Assembly (NCBI GenBank): GCA_047921075.1
Contig: JBLRWS010000031.1
Span: 1-29,862, forward strand
Direction: 5' to 3'
DNA from: JBLRWS01 sp047921075
Lineage (GTDB): Bacteria; Bacteroidota; Rhodothermia; Balneolales; Balneolaceae
Length of the DNA: 29,862 nt
The notes beneath the pieces were generated by a model. That model did no database searches. It was given only the letters and a program-made list of their open reading frames with translations, and was not told the origin of the DNA. Below are positions 15,155-25,700 of the stretch, piece by piece; within the stretch, counting starts at the first letter, position 1; each line of letters opens with the position of its first letter. Position numbers and translations under genes: made by a program.

Positions 15155-17875
15155 CTATTCCCGCACTGATTCCGTCTCCATTCGCGTACGGAAAATGGTC
15201 CACGCACGGATGCCGTCGCGGGTGCGTGCAACGATCTCATGATTTCCATCACCCGTAAAATCAAAAATGAGTGGATACTGCATGCCGGTGGTGGGGAGGT
15301 CGAACAGCCGGTTCCCTGAAATCAGGTCCCAGGCATAGATTCGTCCAAAATCGGCAAGAGAGATTACGTTTTGACGATTGTTTCGGTCAATGTCGAGCAC
15401 AGTGGGCGCTACGGTTCCCGAAGCCGGCTGCCCCATTGTTGCGGTAAAGCGCAGCTCGCCCTGACGATTGTAGAGGAACAGAGCCCCATTACTGCCCTGA
15501 AGCAGAATCAGGTTTTCGCGCACCAAGTCGCCATCTTCATTTCGTACCATCAACCGGTGTTCGGATGGCGCAGCGTTGAGCCCTGCCGGAGTGATAGGCA
15601 AGGTTTGAATCTGAAGGGAATCGTTGCGTACAAATGAGGCCAGTGTATCAGGAAAAAATGGTGTGGTACCGATGGCGTATACATTACCGTCAAGCCCGGC
15701 ACCGAGTAGATGCCGGTCGGTTACGAGCGGATTACCGTAAATGGGAGTATCCAGAAATACGGGAAACCCGTCACGCCGTGTTCCGTTTAGCTGCCAGCCA
15801 TGCAGCGTATTTTCCGCGACGGCAAACACCGTTCGCATTCCGTCGAATTCAGTAATATCGGGAGTGCTCCGCAGCACCGAATTGGTTGTTTGGGGCCATC
15901 CGCTGATAGCCCGGCCGCGGGCATCCAGTATGTGCAGTTGCCGGTTGGCCGTGCCAACCACTACTTCGGCCACACCGTTGCGGGTTACATCCATCACTCT
16001 CAGTGGGGTGGTAATTTCTTCGCCCAGCAACATCGGGAAATTGGGCAAAATGGTTCCGGCCGCATTCCAGGCATACACCTTATTGCCGGCTGCCTGCAGG
16101 ATGATGCTTTGATTGTTCCCGTACCAGTCGTATACCACAGGCGGGCCAATGGGCCGGTCGGTGGTGGTACTGGTTTGGAATACCACCGTGCCATCGGTGG
16201 CCAGGCCGATTATGGAACCGTTTTCGGTGGAAAAAATAATTTCTTGCCGCCCACTGTTGTTGATATCGGACGTGGCCGGCTGTCCGGTAAGGGTAGCACC
16301 AGCAAGGGGATAGAGCCAGCGTTCGAGGTAGGGTACCTCTTCGAGATCCCGCTGATAGGAGGTAAGGGTAAGCTCGCCCCGGTTACCACCGGTAGCACGT
16401 GTAGTTAGAACCAGCAGGTCCAGGTTGGATACAAGCGCATCCAGGTGATGCTGCGGAAAGAGCCAGGGTTGCAGGTATCCCACAAAGGGCCGTGCTTGTG
16501 CGTAGAGAAGCGAACTCAGATCGTCGGGTTGGGCCGACCGTACCATCATGTAATCATCGTTATAGAACATCGTACGCCGGTTTTGGCTATCGCTCACCAC
16601 GCTTTCCGCCAATCCTTTCCGCTGGGCAAGAATAGCGGCGTCCCTGAAAATGGAGATATAAAAGCTATCCATTGGGTTCAGTTCGGAACCAAGCAGTTTG
16701 CCCAGCCACGAACTCTGTACCAGATAGGTGGTGCCGTCCTGAATCACGAGCTGATTGGCGGCGAGTTCGTTCAGTGCGTTGCGCAATCTGCCCGGTGCTT
16801 GCAAATGACGTACGTATATGTATTCGCTGATGCTTTCGGCGCCCGATGCCGCAAATGCGGCAAAGGCGATTTCCGGTGCCAAAGCCTCAGCTATATCCTG
16901 AAATTGGCGGGCATTATCAGCCAAATGGCGATCGAGATCGGTTTTGATCTGCCACTGCTCAGGCGCTACGGTGCGGGGGGGAATCCGTAAAATCGAGAAT
17001 GCAGCACTGGTGAACGGGATGTAACGGTCCAGTACCGGCTCGGCCGGCGCCTGGGTAGCCCCGCGCAGCGCAACCGAGAGGGAATCGCTAAAGGTAAAGG
17101 TACCTGAATATTGCCATTGCCAGTCATCGCCCGATTCGTTGCCATGGCGAAGCCGCAGTACGGCCGGCTGCCCGCCCGAAAATGCATCGATGAGACTGGG
17201 CCGAAAAGTTACCCGTGCGATCTGCTGCACCCACCGATCGAGTGAAGAGATGTTTACAATCAGCGATCCGGGAATAAATCCCTCCTGTGGTTCGCGAATG
17301 GCAGAGCGCCTGCCTAAAGCCGTGAGCAAGTGGCTTTCGATGCCCAGACTCGATTCGGAAATCAGCAGCCAATCGCCGATGGTGGTTGCAAAAAGTGTGC
17401 GGCTGCCTGTAAAAAGCTTATGAATGGTGCGACCTTCGAACCGGTAGCGATTTTGCTCGAACGGCTGCTGATACGGAGCGGCAAGCTCGGTTACAGAAAC
17501 AGATCCACTCTGCAAAATCCACACGGGCTGCCACTGGTTCGACAGGTCGGGGTAAAACACCATCGCCTCCAATGCTCCGCTAAATTCTCGCAGCTCCTCC
17601 ACACTATTCACAAGTTGGAGGGCCGATGGCGTCGCATCGTCCAAAATGTTCATATACTCGGCCTCGAGCAGCCCGTTCATGGTTTGCCCTTGCCCGGGCA
17701 CAAGAATATAGGGTACCTCATCGGGCACCATGCTGCTCCAGTGCGATGGCGCCGGTGTTGCAGAGCACCCGCCAATGACAAGAGCTGCGATAACCAAAAG
17801 AGTGGAAGCGAGTGACGAAAAGGGGTTTTTATGCACGAACAGGTAATATGTTGGTTGGTTATCGGTTGTTAGCAT
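15155..17875 (-). CDS. large predicted lipoprotein with C-terminal beta-propeller-like repeats
   Basis: From ATG 17875 the protein has 906 residues. A signal peptide ends in the lipobox VIGGC with Cys37. The frame extends to a TTG at 17890, and a GTG at 17836 would give a tighter signal (Cys24), so the start is uncertain by up to 18 codons. Residues about 45-530 match no family I can name. From about 545 on there are at least five repeats alternating a structural/FG-GAP-like Asp motif (DINNSGRQEI, DVTRNGVAEVV, DIDRNNRQNV, DFTGDGNHEIV) with PQQ-like strands such as GSIIGLATDG and RIYAWDL. This suggests a seven- or eight-bladed propeller with Ca2+ sites. It probably faces the periplasm or cell surface. 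Function unknown; divergent from the BatA-like gene. Confidence 0.85.
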   Translation of the reverse strand: MLTTDNQPTYYLFVHKNPFSSLASTLLVIAALVIGGCSATPAPSHWSSMVPDEVPYILVPGQGQTMNGLLEAEYMNILDDATPSALQLVNSVEELREFSGALEAMVFYPDLSNQWQPVWILQSGSVSVTELAAPYQQPFEQNRYRFEGRTIHKLFTGSRTLFATTIGDWLLISESSLGIESHLLTALGRRSAIREPQEGFIPGSLIVNISSLDRWVQQIARVTFRPSLIDAFSGGQPAVLRLRHGNESGDDWQWQYSGTFTFSDSLSVALRGATQAPAEPVLDRYIPFTSAAFSILRIPPRTVAPEQWQIKTDLDRHLADNARQFQDIAEALAPEIAFAAFAASGAESISEYIYVRHLQAPGRLRNALNELAANQLVIQDGTTYLVQSSWLGKLLGSELNPMDSFYISIFRDAAILAQRKGLAESVVSDSQNRRTMFYNDDYMMVRSAQPDDLSSLLYAQARPFVGYLQPWLFPQHHLDALVSNLDLLVLTTRATGGNRGELTLTSYQRDLEEVPYLERWLYPLAGATLTGQPATSDINNSGRQEIIFSTENGSIIGLATDGTVVFQTSTTTDRPIGPPVVYDWYGNNQSIILQAAGNKVYAWNAAGTILPNFPMLLGEEITTPLRVMDVTRNGVAEVVVGTANRQLHILDARGRAISGWPQTTNSVLRSTPDITEFDGMRTVFAVAENTLHGWQLNGTRRDGFPVFLDTPIYGNPLVTDRHLLGAGLDGNVYAIGTTPFFPDTLASFVRNDSLQIQTLPITPAGLNAAPSEHRLMVRNEDGDLVRENLILLQGSNGALFLYNRQGELRFTATMGQPASGTVAPTVLDIDRNNRQNVISLADFGRIYAWDLISGNRLFDLPTTGMQYPLIFDFTGDGNHEIVARTRDGIRAWTIFRTRMETESVRE

Positions 17876-17943
17876 TGTATTATGAAACAACCTCTGTTTT
17901 GTTCCGATACCCGAAGTGGTAAAAGGTAAAAACTTTTTGGCTA

Positions 17944-20052
17944 ATGAGCTTTTTGAATCCTCTATTCCTTATTGCCCTGCTTTCGGTGGCCATTCCGCTG
18001 GTCATCTACCTGTTTAATGTGCGTAATCCAAAGCGGGTGGCGTTTTCTACGCTGGCTTTTTTTGATTCGATCAAGAACAGTTCGTTGCGCCGCATCAAAA
18101 TAAAACAGTGGCTGCTACTCGCCTTGCGCATGCTGGCTGTGCTGATGCTGGTTCTGGCGCTGGCACAACCGTTCATCCCGGGCGAAGACGGAACCTACCG
18201 TGACGGGGAGCCGACAGCCGTAGCCATATTGATCGACAACAGCCCCGGCATGGCACAGGTTGATCGCGGAGGCCCGTACATCGAGCAGGCAAAGGCAGCT
18301 GCACTTACAGTGTTGGATACCGTGGCAGAAAATGCACAGGTGATGGTGGATAAAACCAACGGACGTTCGCTGCAGTTGCCGTTTATGTCGGCCGCCGCCG
18401 TTCGTAGTCAAATTCAATCGCTCGAAACGGAAAACCGCGGAAGCTATATGGGGCAACGCATCTCTTCGGCTATTGGGGAACTGAAACGAGCCGCTGAACC
18501 AAATAAAATCTTGTATGTGTTTAGTGACATGAGTGAAGCTCAGTTTCGCACGATGGAGGAGATGTCGTTTCAGGATGAAGCTTCTGTGCACCTCCGGTTT
18601 GTGAAAATCGGGGAGGCGTCTCCGTCCAATGTCGGGTTCGACGGCGTAGAGATATCGGTGGACGGGGAGGATATTCTGCTGCGCGCGTCGGTACGTAATT
18701 TTGGGGCGCAGACAGCTGCTAACCAATTTATCAGTCTCGAGATGGCCGGCGAGCTGCTGTTGCAGCAGCCCTACAGCATTCCCGCCGGCGAGGCAGAGAC
18801 GTTTCTCTTTACTGTGCCGCGCTCGGACGAACGTTACATGGGCGTCGAGCTTGTTTTAGAGGGGGATGAGCACTCGTTCGATAATCGTTTTTATGCGGCC
18901 ATTTCGCTTCCCGAACAGAAGCGGGTACTGGTGGTTCGGGGTGACGATTCGTCCGATCGCGGCTTTCGCTCGTACCTGCGTCCGCTGTTGGATGCCGCTA
19001 CCGCCGATAACCGCTCTTTTGAAGTGGATTACCGCACCCTTTCGTCTCTGTCGCCAAATGAACTTTTGGCATATGATGCGGTGGTTCTGGACGGCGTGCG
19101 ATCGCTGCCCGACTTTTTGATACAGCCATTGATTAACCACGTTCAGGAGAACGGGGCCGGTCTGCTGTTGCTCCCTTCCGCTGATGGAACCATCGCCTCG
19201 TACAACCGGCTTCTGGGCTCAGGCAATGCCGGCCGGTACCGAAATGTGCGCGGCAGCTACGGTTCGTTTCAGGCTATCGACCGGCTCGCTCCGCCCCGGG
19301 AAGGCCACCCAATTCTGGATGCGGTATTTGACCGCCGCGAGGATGAAGAGATTCGGGTAAATGCCCCAGAGCTTTTTTACTACCTGCAGATGGAAAGTGG
19401 TGACGGACGCAATACGGTGCCGATCCTGTTTACCGCAACCGGCTCCCCGGTGTTGATCGAAACACAGGTGGGGAACGGCACGCTTATTTACTCTGCTATT
19501 GGTGCCGACCCGGGCTGGTCCAACTTTCCGGTAAAACCGATTTTTGCCCCCATCTTTTTCCGTACGGTCAACTATCTTGTAGGCGGGCGGGATGTATCTC
19601 TGCGTTCGCAACCGTTGGGAACACCGTTTCAGGTGCAGGTATCAACATCGTCGCCCGGTGAAATCGAACTGGAGGTTGATGGTGAATCGATTCTGCCCGA
19701 GGTGCGCCAAACGTTTTCCGGGCTGGATGTGTCCTACGCCGGAGAAGAGTGGGGGCCGGGCTGGGTATTTTTAAAGGAAAATGATCAAAAAGATCTGTAT
19801 GCTGTTAATGCAGATGCAATGGAATCGACTTTGCGTGCGTTAGGGAAAAACGAAATTGACGATGTGTTGGCCGACTATTTTTCGAATGCAACGGTGCTTG
19901 AAGTGAATGCAGGTGGCGATAATTTCATTGAACAGATAGGAACAGCATCGTTCAGCAGAGATTTGTGGAATCTGTTTATACTGATCGCTTTTATACTGCT
20001 CATTGCAGAAACATTGGTTTCCAGGATTTTTAAAGCCGAATCGATACAATGA
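17944..20052 (+). CDS. BatA-like membrane protein with degenerate VWA and GATase-like region
   Basis: The 702-residue protein begins with the BatA/aerotolerance N-terminal module: a membrane helix at 7-25, NPKRVAFSTLAFFDSI (28-43), a basic stretch, and a second helix at about 56-76. A VWA-like domain follows. Its MIDAS reads DNSPGM (98-103), so the third MIDAS residue (Ser in DxSxS) is Gly. Residues about 330-440 (RVLVVRGDD..., AVVLDGVRSLPDFLIQPLIN, GAGLLLLPS) resemble a glutamine-amidotransferase-like flavodoxin fold. A final helix lies at about 678-696. Related proteins are common in Bacteroidota beside bat genes, but function is unproven. The stop overlaps the next start as ATGA. Confidence 0.85.
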   Translation: MSFLNPLFLIALLSVAIPLVIYLFNVRNPKRVAFSTLAFFDSIKNSSLRRIKIKQWLLLALRMLAVLMLVLALAQPFIPGEDGTYRDGEPTAVAILIDNSPGMAQVDRGGPYIEQAKAAALTVLDTVAENAQVMVDKTNGRSLQLPFMSAAAVRSQIQSLETENRGSYMGQRISSAIGELKRAAEPNKILYVFSDMSEAQFRTMEEMSFQDEASVHLRFVKIGEASPSNVGFDGVEISVDGEDILLRASVRNFGAQTAANQFISLEMAGELLLQQPYSIPAGEAETFLFTVPRSDERYMGVELVLEGDEHSFDNRFYAAISLPEQKRVLVVRGDDSSDRGFRSYLRPLLDAATADNRSFEVDYRTLSSLSPNELLAYDAVVLDGVRSLPDFLIQPLINHVQENGAGLLLLPSADGTIASYNRLLGSGNAGRYRNVRGSYGSFQAIDRLAPPREGHPILDAVFDRREDEEIRVNAPELFYYLQMESGDGRNTVPILFTATGSPVLIETQVGNGTLIYSAIGADPGWSNFPVKPIFAPIFFRTVNYLVGGRDVSLRSQPLGTPFQVQVSTSSPGEIELEVDGESILPEVRQTFSGLDVSYAGEEWGPGWVFLKENDQKDLYAVNADAMESTLRALGKNEIDDVLADYFSNATVLEVNAGGDNFIEQIGTASFSRDLWNLFILIAFILLIAETLVSRIFKAESIQ

Positions 20053-20639
20053 ACATTTTATCTGAAATACACAGCTTTTTTGTATTGCTGCTTGCCATCT
20101 TTACCCTGGCTGCTACGTTTCTTGCAATCTATTCGATGAGTAATGTGATTCGGCTGCGAAATGTACGCATGCGCTGGCGAACCGGAAAAATGGCCGGTTT
20201 CCCATTGTTCTCAACCCTTTTTGTAGTGAGTGTTGCCGGTGTCACGGCGGTGGCGTACGATCAGGGCGCTCAACAATACGATACCATTCTGGCCTGCTAT
20301 CTTTGGATGGGGGTTTGCTGGTTTGTATCGAGCTACACCACATCCAAATCGTATATTACCGATCACGGTATTGTAAAAAACATCAACGACACCTCGCAGA
20401 CGGTAGCCTGGCATCAGATTTGCGATTATGTCGAAAAGCCGGAATCAAAAGGCTCGGTATTTGTGTTTATGTATCGCAAAGAGCAAACCTTTGATGAAAA
20501 GATTGCAGGGCTGTCGCGCATTGAGCTGTTCGTTCCGGACCGACACATCCAAAAGTTCGAAAAAATTGTATCGCTTAAAATCGGGAAATCAATGGCTCCT
20601 GCGGTCGGCTCTTCGTTCGATTTTAAAGCCATCGATTAA
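20049..20639 (+). CDS. membrane protein with probable bacterial PH-like domain
   Basis: A 196-residue protein with three hydrophobic segments (about 10-30, 50-70 and 80-96), then a soluble C-terminal part (about 98-180). The soluble part reads SKSYITDHGIVKNINDTSQTVAW...ELFVPD, with a strand pattern and conserved-looking Trp typical of bacterial PH (bPH/DUF5673-like) domains. I cannot name the family with certainty. The ATG overlaps the BatA-like stop (20049-20052), so the two are likely made together and may form a membrane complex. Confidence 0.75.
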   Translation: MNILSEIHSFFVLLLAIFTLAATFLAIYSMSNVIRLRNVRMRWRTGKMAGFPLFSTLFVVSVAGVTAVAYDQGAQQYDTILACYLWMGVCWFVSSYTTSKSYITDHGIVKNINDTSQTVAWHQICDYVEKPESKGSVFVFMYRKEQTFDEKIAGLSRIELFVPDRHIQKFEKIVSLKIGKSMAPAVGSSFDFKAID

Positions 20640-20671
20640 CTTTTTCCAACACTCAAACATAATTGTAGTAC

Positions 20672-21961
20672 TTGCTAAACGATCCTCAAAACACCATAAA
20701 CGATCTCGAAAAGGCAATTCTTGTAGGTATATACGGCCCCGAAACCCCTCGCTGGCTGGCGCAGGAATACATCGATGAGCTGGCCATGCTTGCCGATACC
20801 GCCGGGGCCAATGTTGTAGAAACCACTCTTCAAAACCGCACGTATCCCGACCCCGCAAGTTACGTGGGAACCGGAAAGTTGCGTCAGATTAGCAGCCGTG
20901 CTTCGGAACTGCACGCCGACCTGCTGATTATTGATGATGACTTAAGCCCCACTCAAATACGCAACATCGAAAAAGAGAGTGGTGTAAAAGTGCTCGATCG
21001 CAGCGGGTTAATCCTCGATATTTTTGCGTCGCGGGCTAAAACCTCATCTGCCAAAACGCAGGTAGAGCTGGCGCAGCTTCAGTATTTATTGCCGCGCCTC
21101 ACCCGTTTCTGGACACACCTTTCGCGGCAAAAAGGGGGTATCGGCACCAAAGGGCCCGGCGAAACGCAGATTGAAACCGACCGCCGCCTGATTGGCAACC
21201 GAATTGCGGTGCTCAAAGAGAAGCTGGAAAAGCTGGATCGCCAGCGTACAACCCAGCGGAAAGGGCGAAGCGGCATGGTACGTGTGGCGCTGGTAGGATA
21301 CACCAACGCCGGCAAATCGACATTGATGAACGCGCTAACCGATACCAACGTGCTTGCTGAGGATCGCCTGTTTGCCACACTCGATTCAACCGTTCGCAAG
21401 CTGGAGCTGGAAAATCATGAGGTGCTGCTATCCGATACCGTTGGATTTATTCGCAAACTGCCGCACCATTTGATTGAGAGTTTTAAGTCGACCCTGGACG
21501 AAGTTCGGGAATCGGACCTGCTGCTCCACGTGGTGGATGCCTCATCCAAAATGGTGGATGATTATATTGAGATAGTGGAAAAAACGCTGGAAGAACTGGG
21601 CGTTAAAGATCACAAAACCATAAAAGTCTTTAACAAAATTGACCGGCTGGAACCCGCCCGGCTGATGGAACTAAAGAAAATTTACCCGGCCGCGCGTTTT
21701 GTGTCGGCGGTGCGAAGTATCGGTTTGGATAAGCTGCAGGCCGATATTGAGAAATTGATTGAGGAAGATTACGTCCCTTTTTCTTACACTATACCCGTTA
21801 CCCATTACAAGGCAGCAGCCTATTTGCATGAAAATGGCATTGTAGACAACGAATATTTTGAAGAAGAAAACGTTATCATCACAGGTAGCATCACCAAAGA
21901 GGACAACAAACGCTTTCGGTCGATACTGAACAACATTGAGACCCCAATTGCAGAATCGTGA
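20672..21961 (+). CDS. hflX: GTPase HflX
   Basis: A 429-residue GTPase with the HflX layout. The N-terminal HflX domain (about 15-190) includes YVGTGKL, IIDDDLSPTQIRNIE, VLDRSGLILDIFASRAKT and the family motif GTKGPGETQIETDRR (158-172). The G domain has P-loop GYTNAGKST (209-217), G3 DTVGF (255-259), G4 NKID (321-324) and a C-terminal domain after about 355. HflX splits or rescues stalled and hibernating 70S ribosomes, notably after heat stress. The start is TTG 20672; in-frame stops lie just upstream and no ATG occurs before residue 39. Its stop overlaps the CBS-domain gene. Confidence 0.95.
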   Translation: MLNDPQNTINDLEKAILVGIYGPETPRWLAQEYIDELAMLADTAGANVVETTLQNRTYPDPASYVGTGKLRQISSRASELHADLLIIDDDLSPTQIRNIEKESGVKVLDRSGLILDIFASRAKTSSAKTQVELAQLQYLLPRLTRFWTHLSRQKGGIGTKGPGETQIETDRRLIGNRIAVLKEKLEKLDRQRTTQRKGRSGMVRVALVGYTNAGKSTLMNALTDTNVLAEDRLFATLDSTVRKLELENHEVLLSDTVGFIRKLPHHLIESFKSTLDEVRESDLLLHVVDASSKMVDDYIEIVEKTLEELGVKDHKTIKVFNKIDRLEPARLMELKKIYPAARFVSAVRSIGLDKLQADIEKLIEEDYVPFSYTIPVTHYKAAAYLHENGIVDNEYFEEENVIITGSITKEDNKRFRSILNNIETPIAES

Positions 21962-22626
21962 TTGCCAATAAACTGTTAAATACCAGCTTTTCGCCACTTA
22001 CCACGTCAGACAGCGTGTCGGCGGCGCTTTCCAAAATGGAGGCGTGGCATACCTCGAATATCTCGGTGCTCGATCCCATTACGCGCACAGTGGTTGGGCA
22101 GGTTACCTTTGATCTGTTACAGAATTTGCCGGATGAGACCATGACTCTTGGCTCACTGGAACTGAAAACGCCGGTGTATACCTACACCAATCGACACGTT
22201 TTTGAGGTTGCCCGTCAGATGCTCTTTAACGATGTTCGTTTTTTGACCGTGGTTGACGAAAACGAGCAGTTTTCCGGCATCATAGAAAAAAAGCACGTGC
22301 TGGAAGGGCTCTCCACTATGTTGAATATTGAAAGCCGGGGTTCGGTTATTACGGTAATGATGAGCCGTCCCGACTTTACTCTCTCGGAACTGGTACACCT
22401 CATTGAACAGGAAGAGGCGAAAATTTTAGGCCTTACCGTATCGTACGAAAAGGAGGATGCTGATTTGCTGCAGATCTCGATCAAGCTAAACCTGGAGGAT
22501 ACCTCCGCAGTCGTTTCAGCTCTTACCCGCCATGGGTACACCACCACCACCGAGAACACGGAAGATCTTCTGCAGCTTGACTTTACCTCCCGTGCCGATG
22601 AATTGATGCGCTATTTTGATATTTGA
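21958..22626 (+). CDS. CBS-domain pair protein with C-terminal ACT-like region
   Basis: The 222-residue protein has two CBS motifs (about 8-60 and 68-125; for example FEVARQMLFNDVRFLTVVDENEQFSGII). A third alpha/beta region at about 135-215 (GSVITVMMSRPDFTLSELVHLIEQEEAKILGL) looks like an ACT domain. The order CBS-CBS-ACT resembles AcuB-like proteins, which bind adenine nucleotides and sense energy state. The GTG start overlaps the hflX stop as GTGA (21958-21961), so translation is coupled. No enzyme domain is attached. Ligand unknown. Confidence 0.82.
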   Translation: MIANKLLNTSFSPLTTSDSVSAALSKMEAWHTSNISVLDPITRTVVGQVTFDLLQNLPDETMTLGSLELKTPVYTYTNRHVFEVARQMLFNDVRFLTVVDENEQFSGIIEKKHVLEGLSTMLNIESRGSVITVMMSRPDFTLSELVHLIEQEEAKILGLTVSYEKEDADLLQISIKLNLEDTSAVVSALTRHGYTTTTENTEDLLQLDFTSRADELMRYFDI

Positions 22627-22677
22627 AACAGCCGGAAATGAGACGAATGGCCTCGGGAACAATTCATCTGCGAATGG

Positions 22678-22685
22678 TATATTTT
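22678..22685 (+). promoter_or_regulatory. candidate -7 element upstream of the TPR gene
   Basis: TATATTTT, 37 nt before the ATG and within the 95-nt gap after the CBS gene, fits the TAnnTTYR-like pattern loosely. The heptamer CGAATGG occurs at 22644 and 22671 in the same gap. No -33 box is clear. Confidence 0.25.
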
Positions 22686-22721
22686 AACAGCACACAAACT
22701 GAATGGATGGTTGACTGATTC

Positions 22722-25700
22722 ATGACCCTGACCCGGCTTCTTGCTCCACATTTTTCGCTTCTACTTATACTGCTCACCGGCACAGCTGCCCTGGCCCAAC
22801 ATGAGCCGCGGACAGGCAGCGATCCGCTGCAAGAGGGTATACACCTATTCGAGAATGGACTTTTCGCCGAAGCGGCAGTGCTTTTTAACCAACTGCAGCA
22901 ACAAGACAGCGAGCTGGGAGTGGATGCACGAGAGCTCGCCGCTTTCTACTACGCGCGATCTGTTACCCGCATCGATTCTGTAAAAACGGAAGGTGCCGCT
23001 ATTCGTTTTGCCAATCAATATCCCAACAGCCGGTTTGGCGCGCGCCTGTTGGAGGATGTTGCCCACATCTATCGTGAACGTGGCGATCTGGGGAAAGCGA
23101 TCGAACTCAAAATTCTCGCACTCAACTATCCACAGAGCAACGCCGATAAAGCCGAGCTCACCTACCGGCTCGCCGAAACGGCACAAGCGGCCGGCGACCA
23201 CGATATGGCGCGCCACTATTATCTGGAGGTATCCAACGAATTCCGCCGCTCGGGATGGTCGCCCAAGGCACTCTATGCACGTGGCCAGCTCTATCTGGAT
23301 GATGAAGATTTTGAAGCGTCAGCCGCTGCATTCGAGCTCTTGAGGGAGCGCCACCCGTTTGACCCAATGACACGGCGTGTCGGTACCGCGCTGGGCGAGT
23401 CGTATTACAAGCAGCGCAACTATCATCAGGCCATTGCCGCTTTTGAAGATGCGATGCCTCTGCTGGACGAAGAAAACCGTCTCAAAGCAGTGTATTTGAC
23501 TGCAGAGAGCTACAACGCACTAAATGACTTTCCGAATGCCATTCGATTCTATCGTATGTACCTGAATCGCTCCGACGACGAGGTACAGTCCCGAATCGCT
23601 CATTATGGACTTGGCTGGGTCTATCACAAACAGGAAATTTACCACTGGGCAGCCGATGCATTTCGTGAGGCGTCGTTTGGCACCGATGAGCTGGCTCGGA
23701 AAGCACTCTATTATACGGCCGTAAATCGAAAACTGGCCGGGCGCTACGAGCAGGCGTTAAGCGCATTCCGAGCCTTTGGGCAGCGCTTTCCCGAGCAGGG
23801 CGTTTTTTCGGAGCAGGCTCGTTTTGAATGGGCGGTTACCGCTTTTGAGGCCGGCTTTTACGGAGAGGCGGTGGATGCGATGCTGCCGTTGGCTCGTAAT
23901 CGCGAGCAGCTCGAGAATCCCGGAGAGGTACTCACCTTTTTGGGAGAGGTTTACTTTGCCAATGGGGAGTACACCCGGGCACTGGAAACCTTTGAGATTG
24001 CTTCCGAACTGACCGATGTGAGCGAAGAGCTGAAACTGCAAGCGCAATTCCAGAAGGCATGGGTGCAGTACAGCAACCAGGCATTCGGGCCTGCACAGCA
24101 GGAGTTTGAACAGGTAAATAGTACCTACCCCAACACGGCCCTTGGCCGCGAAGCGTTGTTCTGGAGTGCTGATGCTCATTATCAGCTTCGCAACTATGGC
24201 CCGGCATCGCGGCAATTTTCCCGTTTTGTAACTGAAAACTCCAACCATGAGCTCACAGGCCCGGCCAAGTATGCGCTTGGGTGGGCGTACTTTATGATGG
24301 GAGATTTCGAAAATGCTACCGCCCCGCTCATCGATTTCCTGAATAACTACGAACCGCCGCAAATTGCTCTCTATCCGTTTGAAACGGACACACAGCTGCG
24401 CATAGCCGATGCGTTTTATGCACAGGGGAAATATGGCGATGCACTGGAATACTATAATCGTGCCATTGGCGCCGAACCGGGTGGCGATTATGCGATGTTT
24501 ATGGTGGCGAACAGTTATTACCGAATGAACCGGAACTTTGAGGCGGTTACTAATTTTCGGCGCATGCTGCGAATCTATCCGTTTAGCCGGCTGCGCGAAC
24601 AGGCGCAGTATAACGTCGCTTACATCTACCTCAATACAGGAAACTACGATCAATCGGTGGAGGAGTTTAATACCGTGATCGAGCGGTTCCCTGGAACGGA
24701 GTGGGCTGCCCGTTCACAGTACAATATCGGCGATGCTTTTTACAACGCCGGTGATTTTGAGCGGGCGATCGAGGAGTACAGGACGGTGCTCCAGCGTTAT
24801 CCGCGAAGCGAATATATCATCGAGGCAATAAATGGCATCCAGTTCGCACAGCTCTCGGGAGGGATGGGTGATGAAAGTACCCGGGTTCTGGAAGAGTTTC
24901 TGGATGATAATCCCACCTCCATTACGGCCGACCGGCTTCGGTTTCGCCAGGCCGAAAATCTACTTCAGTCCGGCGACTACTCAGCAGCCGTGGCAGAATT
25001 CAGCCAATACCTGCGCATCACCAACAACGAGAATATGATGCCGGAAGCCTACTTTAATATGGCCGATGCACATCAGCGAATGAATGATGATGAGGCGGCT
25101 GCTCAGGCATATGAAACCATTATAAGTGACTTTCCAGAGTCGGACCGTGTGGCACCCTCGCTTGCAGAACTGGGCCGCATCCGGATCGATCAGCAGCGCT
25201 ATGAAGAGGCGAGGGAGACCTATCAGCAGCTGGCTGAACACGATTCACGGTTTGCACAGGAGGCATTTTTAGGGTTGGGCAATGCCGAGCTCGGACTTGG
25301 CAACAGACAGCAGGCGCGTCAACATTTTGAAGGGGTACTCTCTATAAACAGCAACAACGATGCTGCCCGGAATGGACTTGGGAAGATTTTGAAAGAGGAT
25401 GGCCGCATGGATGAGGCACGGCGTTTGTTCCGCCTCGTATCCGAAAATAACATGACGGCTGTGGGTGCCGAAGCACAATATTTGATCGGGCTTACCTACA
25501 TGGAAACCGGAGATCGTGAGTCGGCTCTTGAAGAGCTGGGCCGCGTGCGTGTGCTCTATGAGGCGTACGATGAATGGGTATCTCTGGCACAGTTTAAAAC
25601 CGCAGAAATATACATTCGCGAAGGCCGTCGGGGCGATGCACTCTCTCTGCTGCAATCCATAGTGGATACCTATCCCGGAACGCCCGGTGCCGCGCAAGCG

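Noticed and set aside
23757..24653. Long open frame on the minus strand opposite the TPR gene
   Set aside because: It lies wholly within a well-supported repeat-protein gene, has no recognisable motif or ribosome-binding site, and reflects codon bias on the coding strand.
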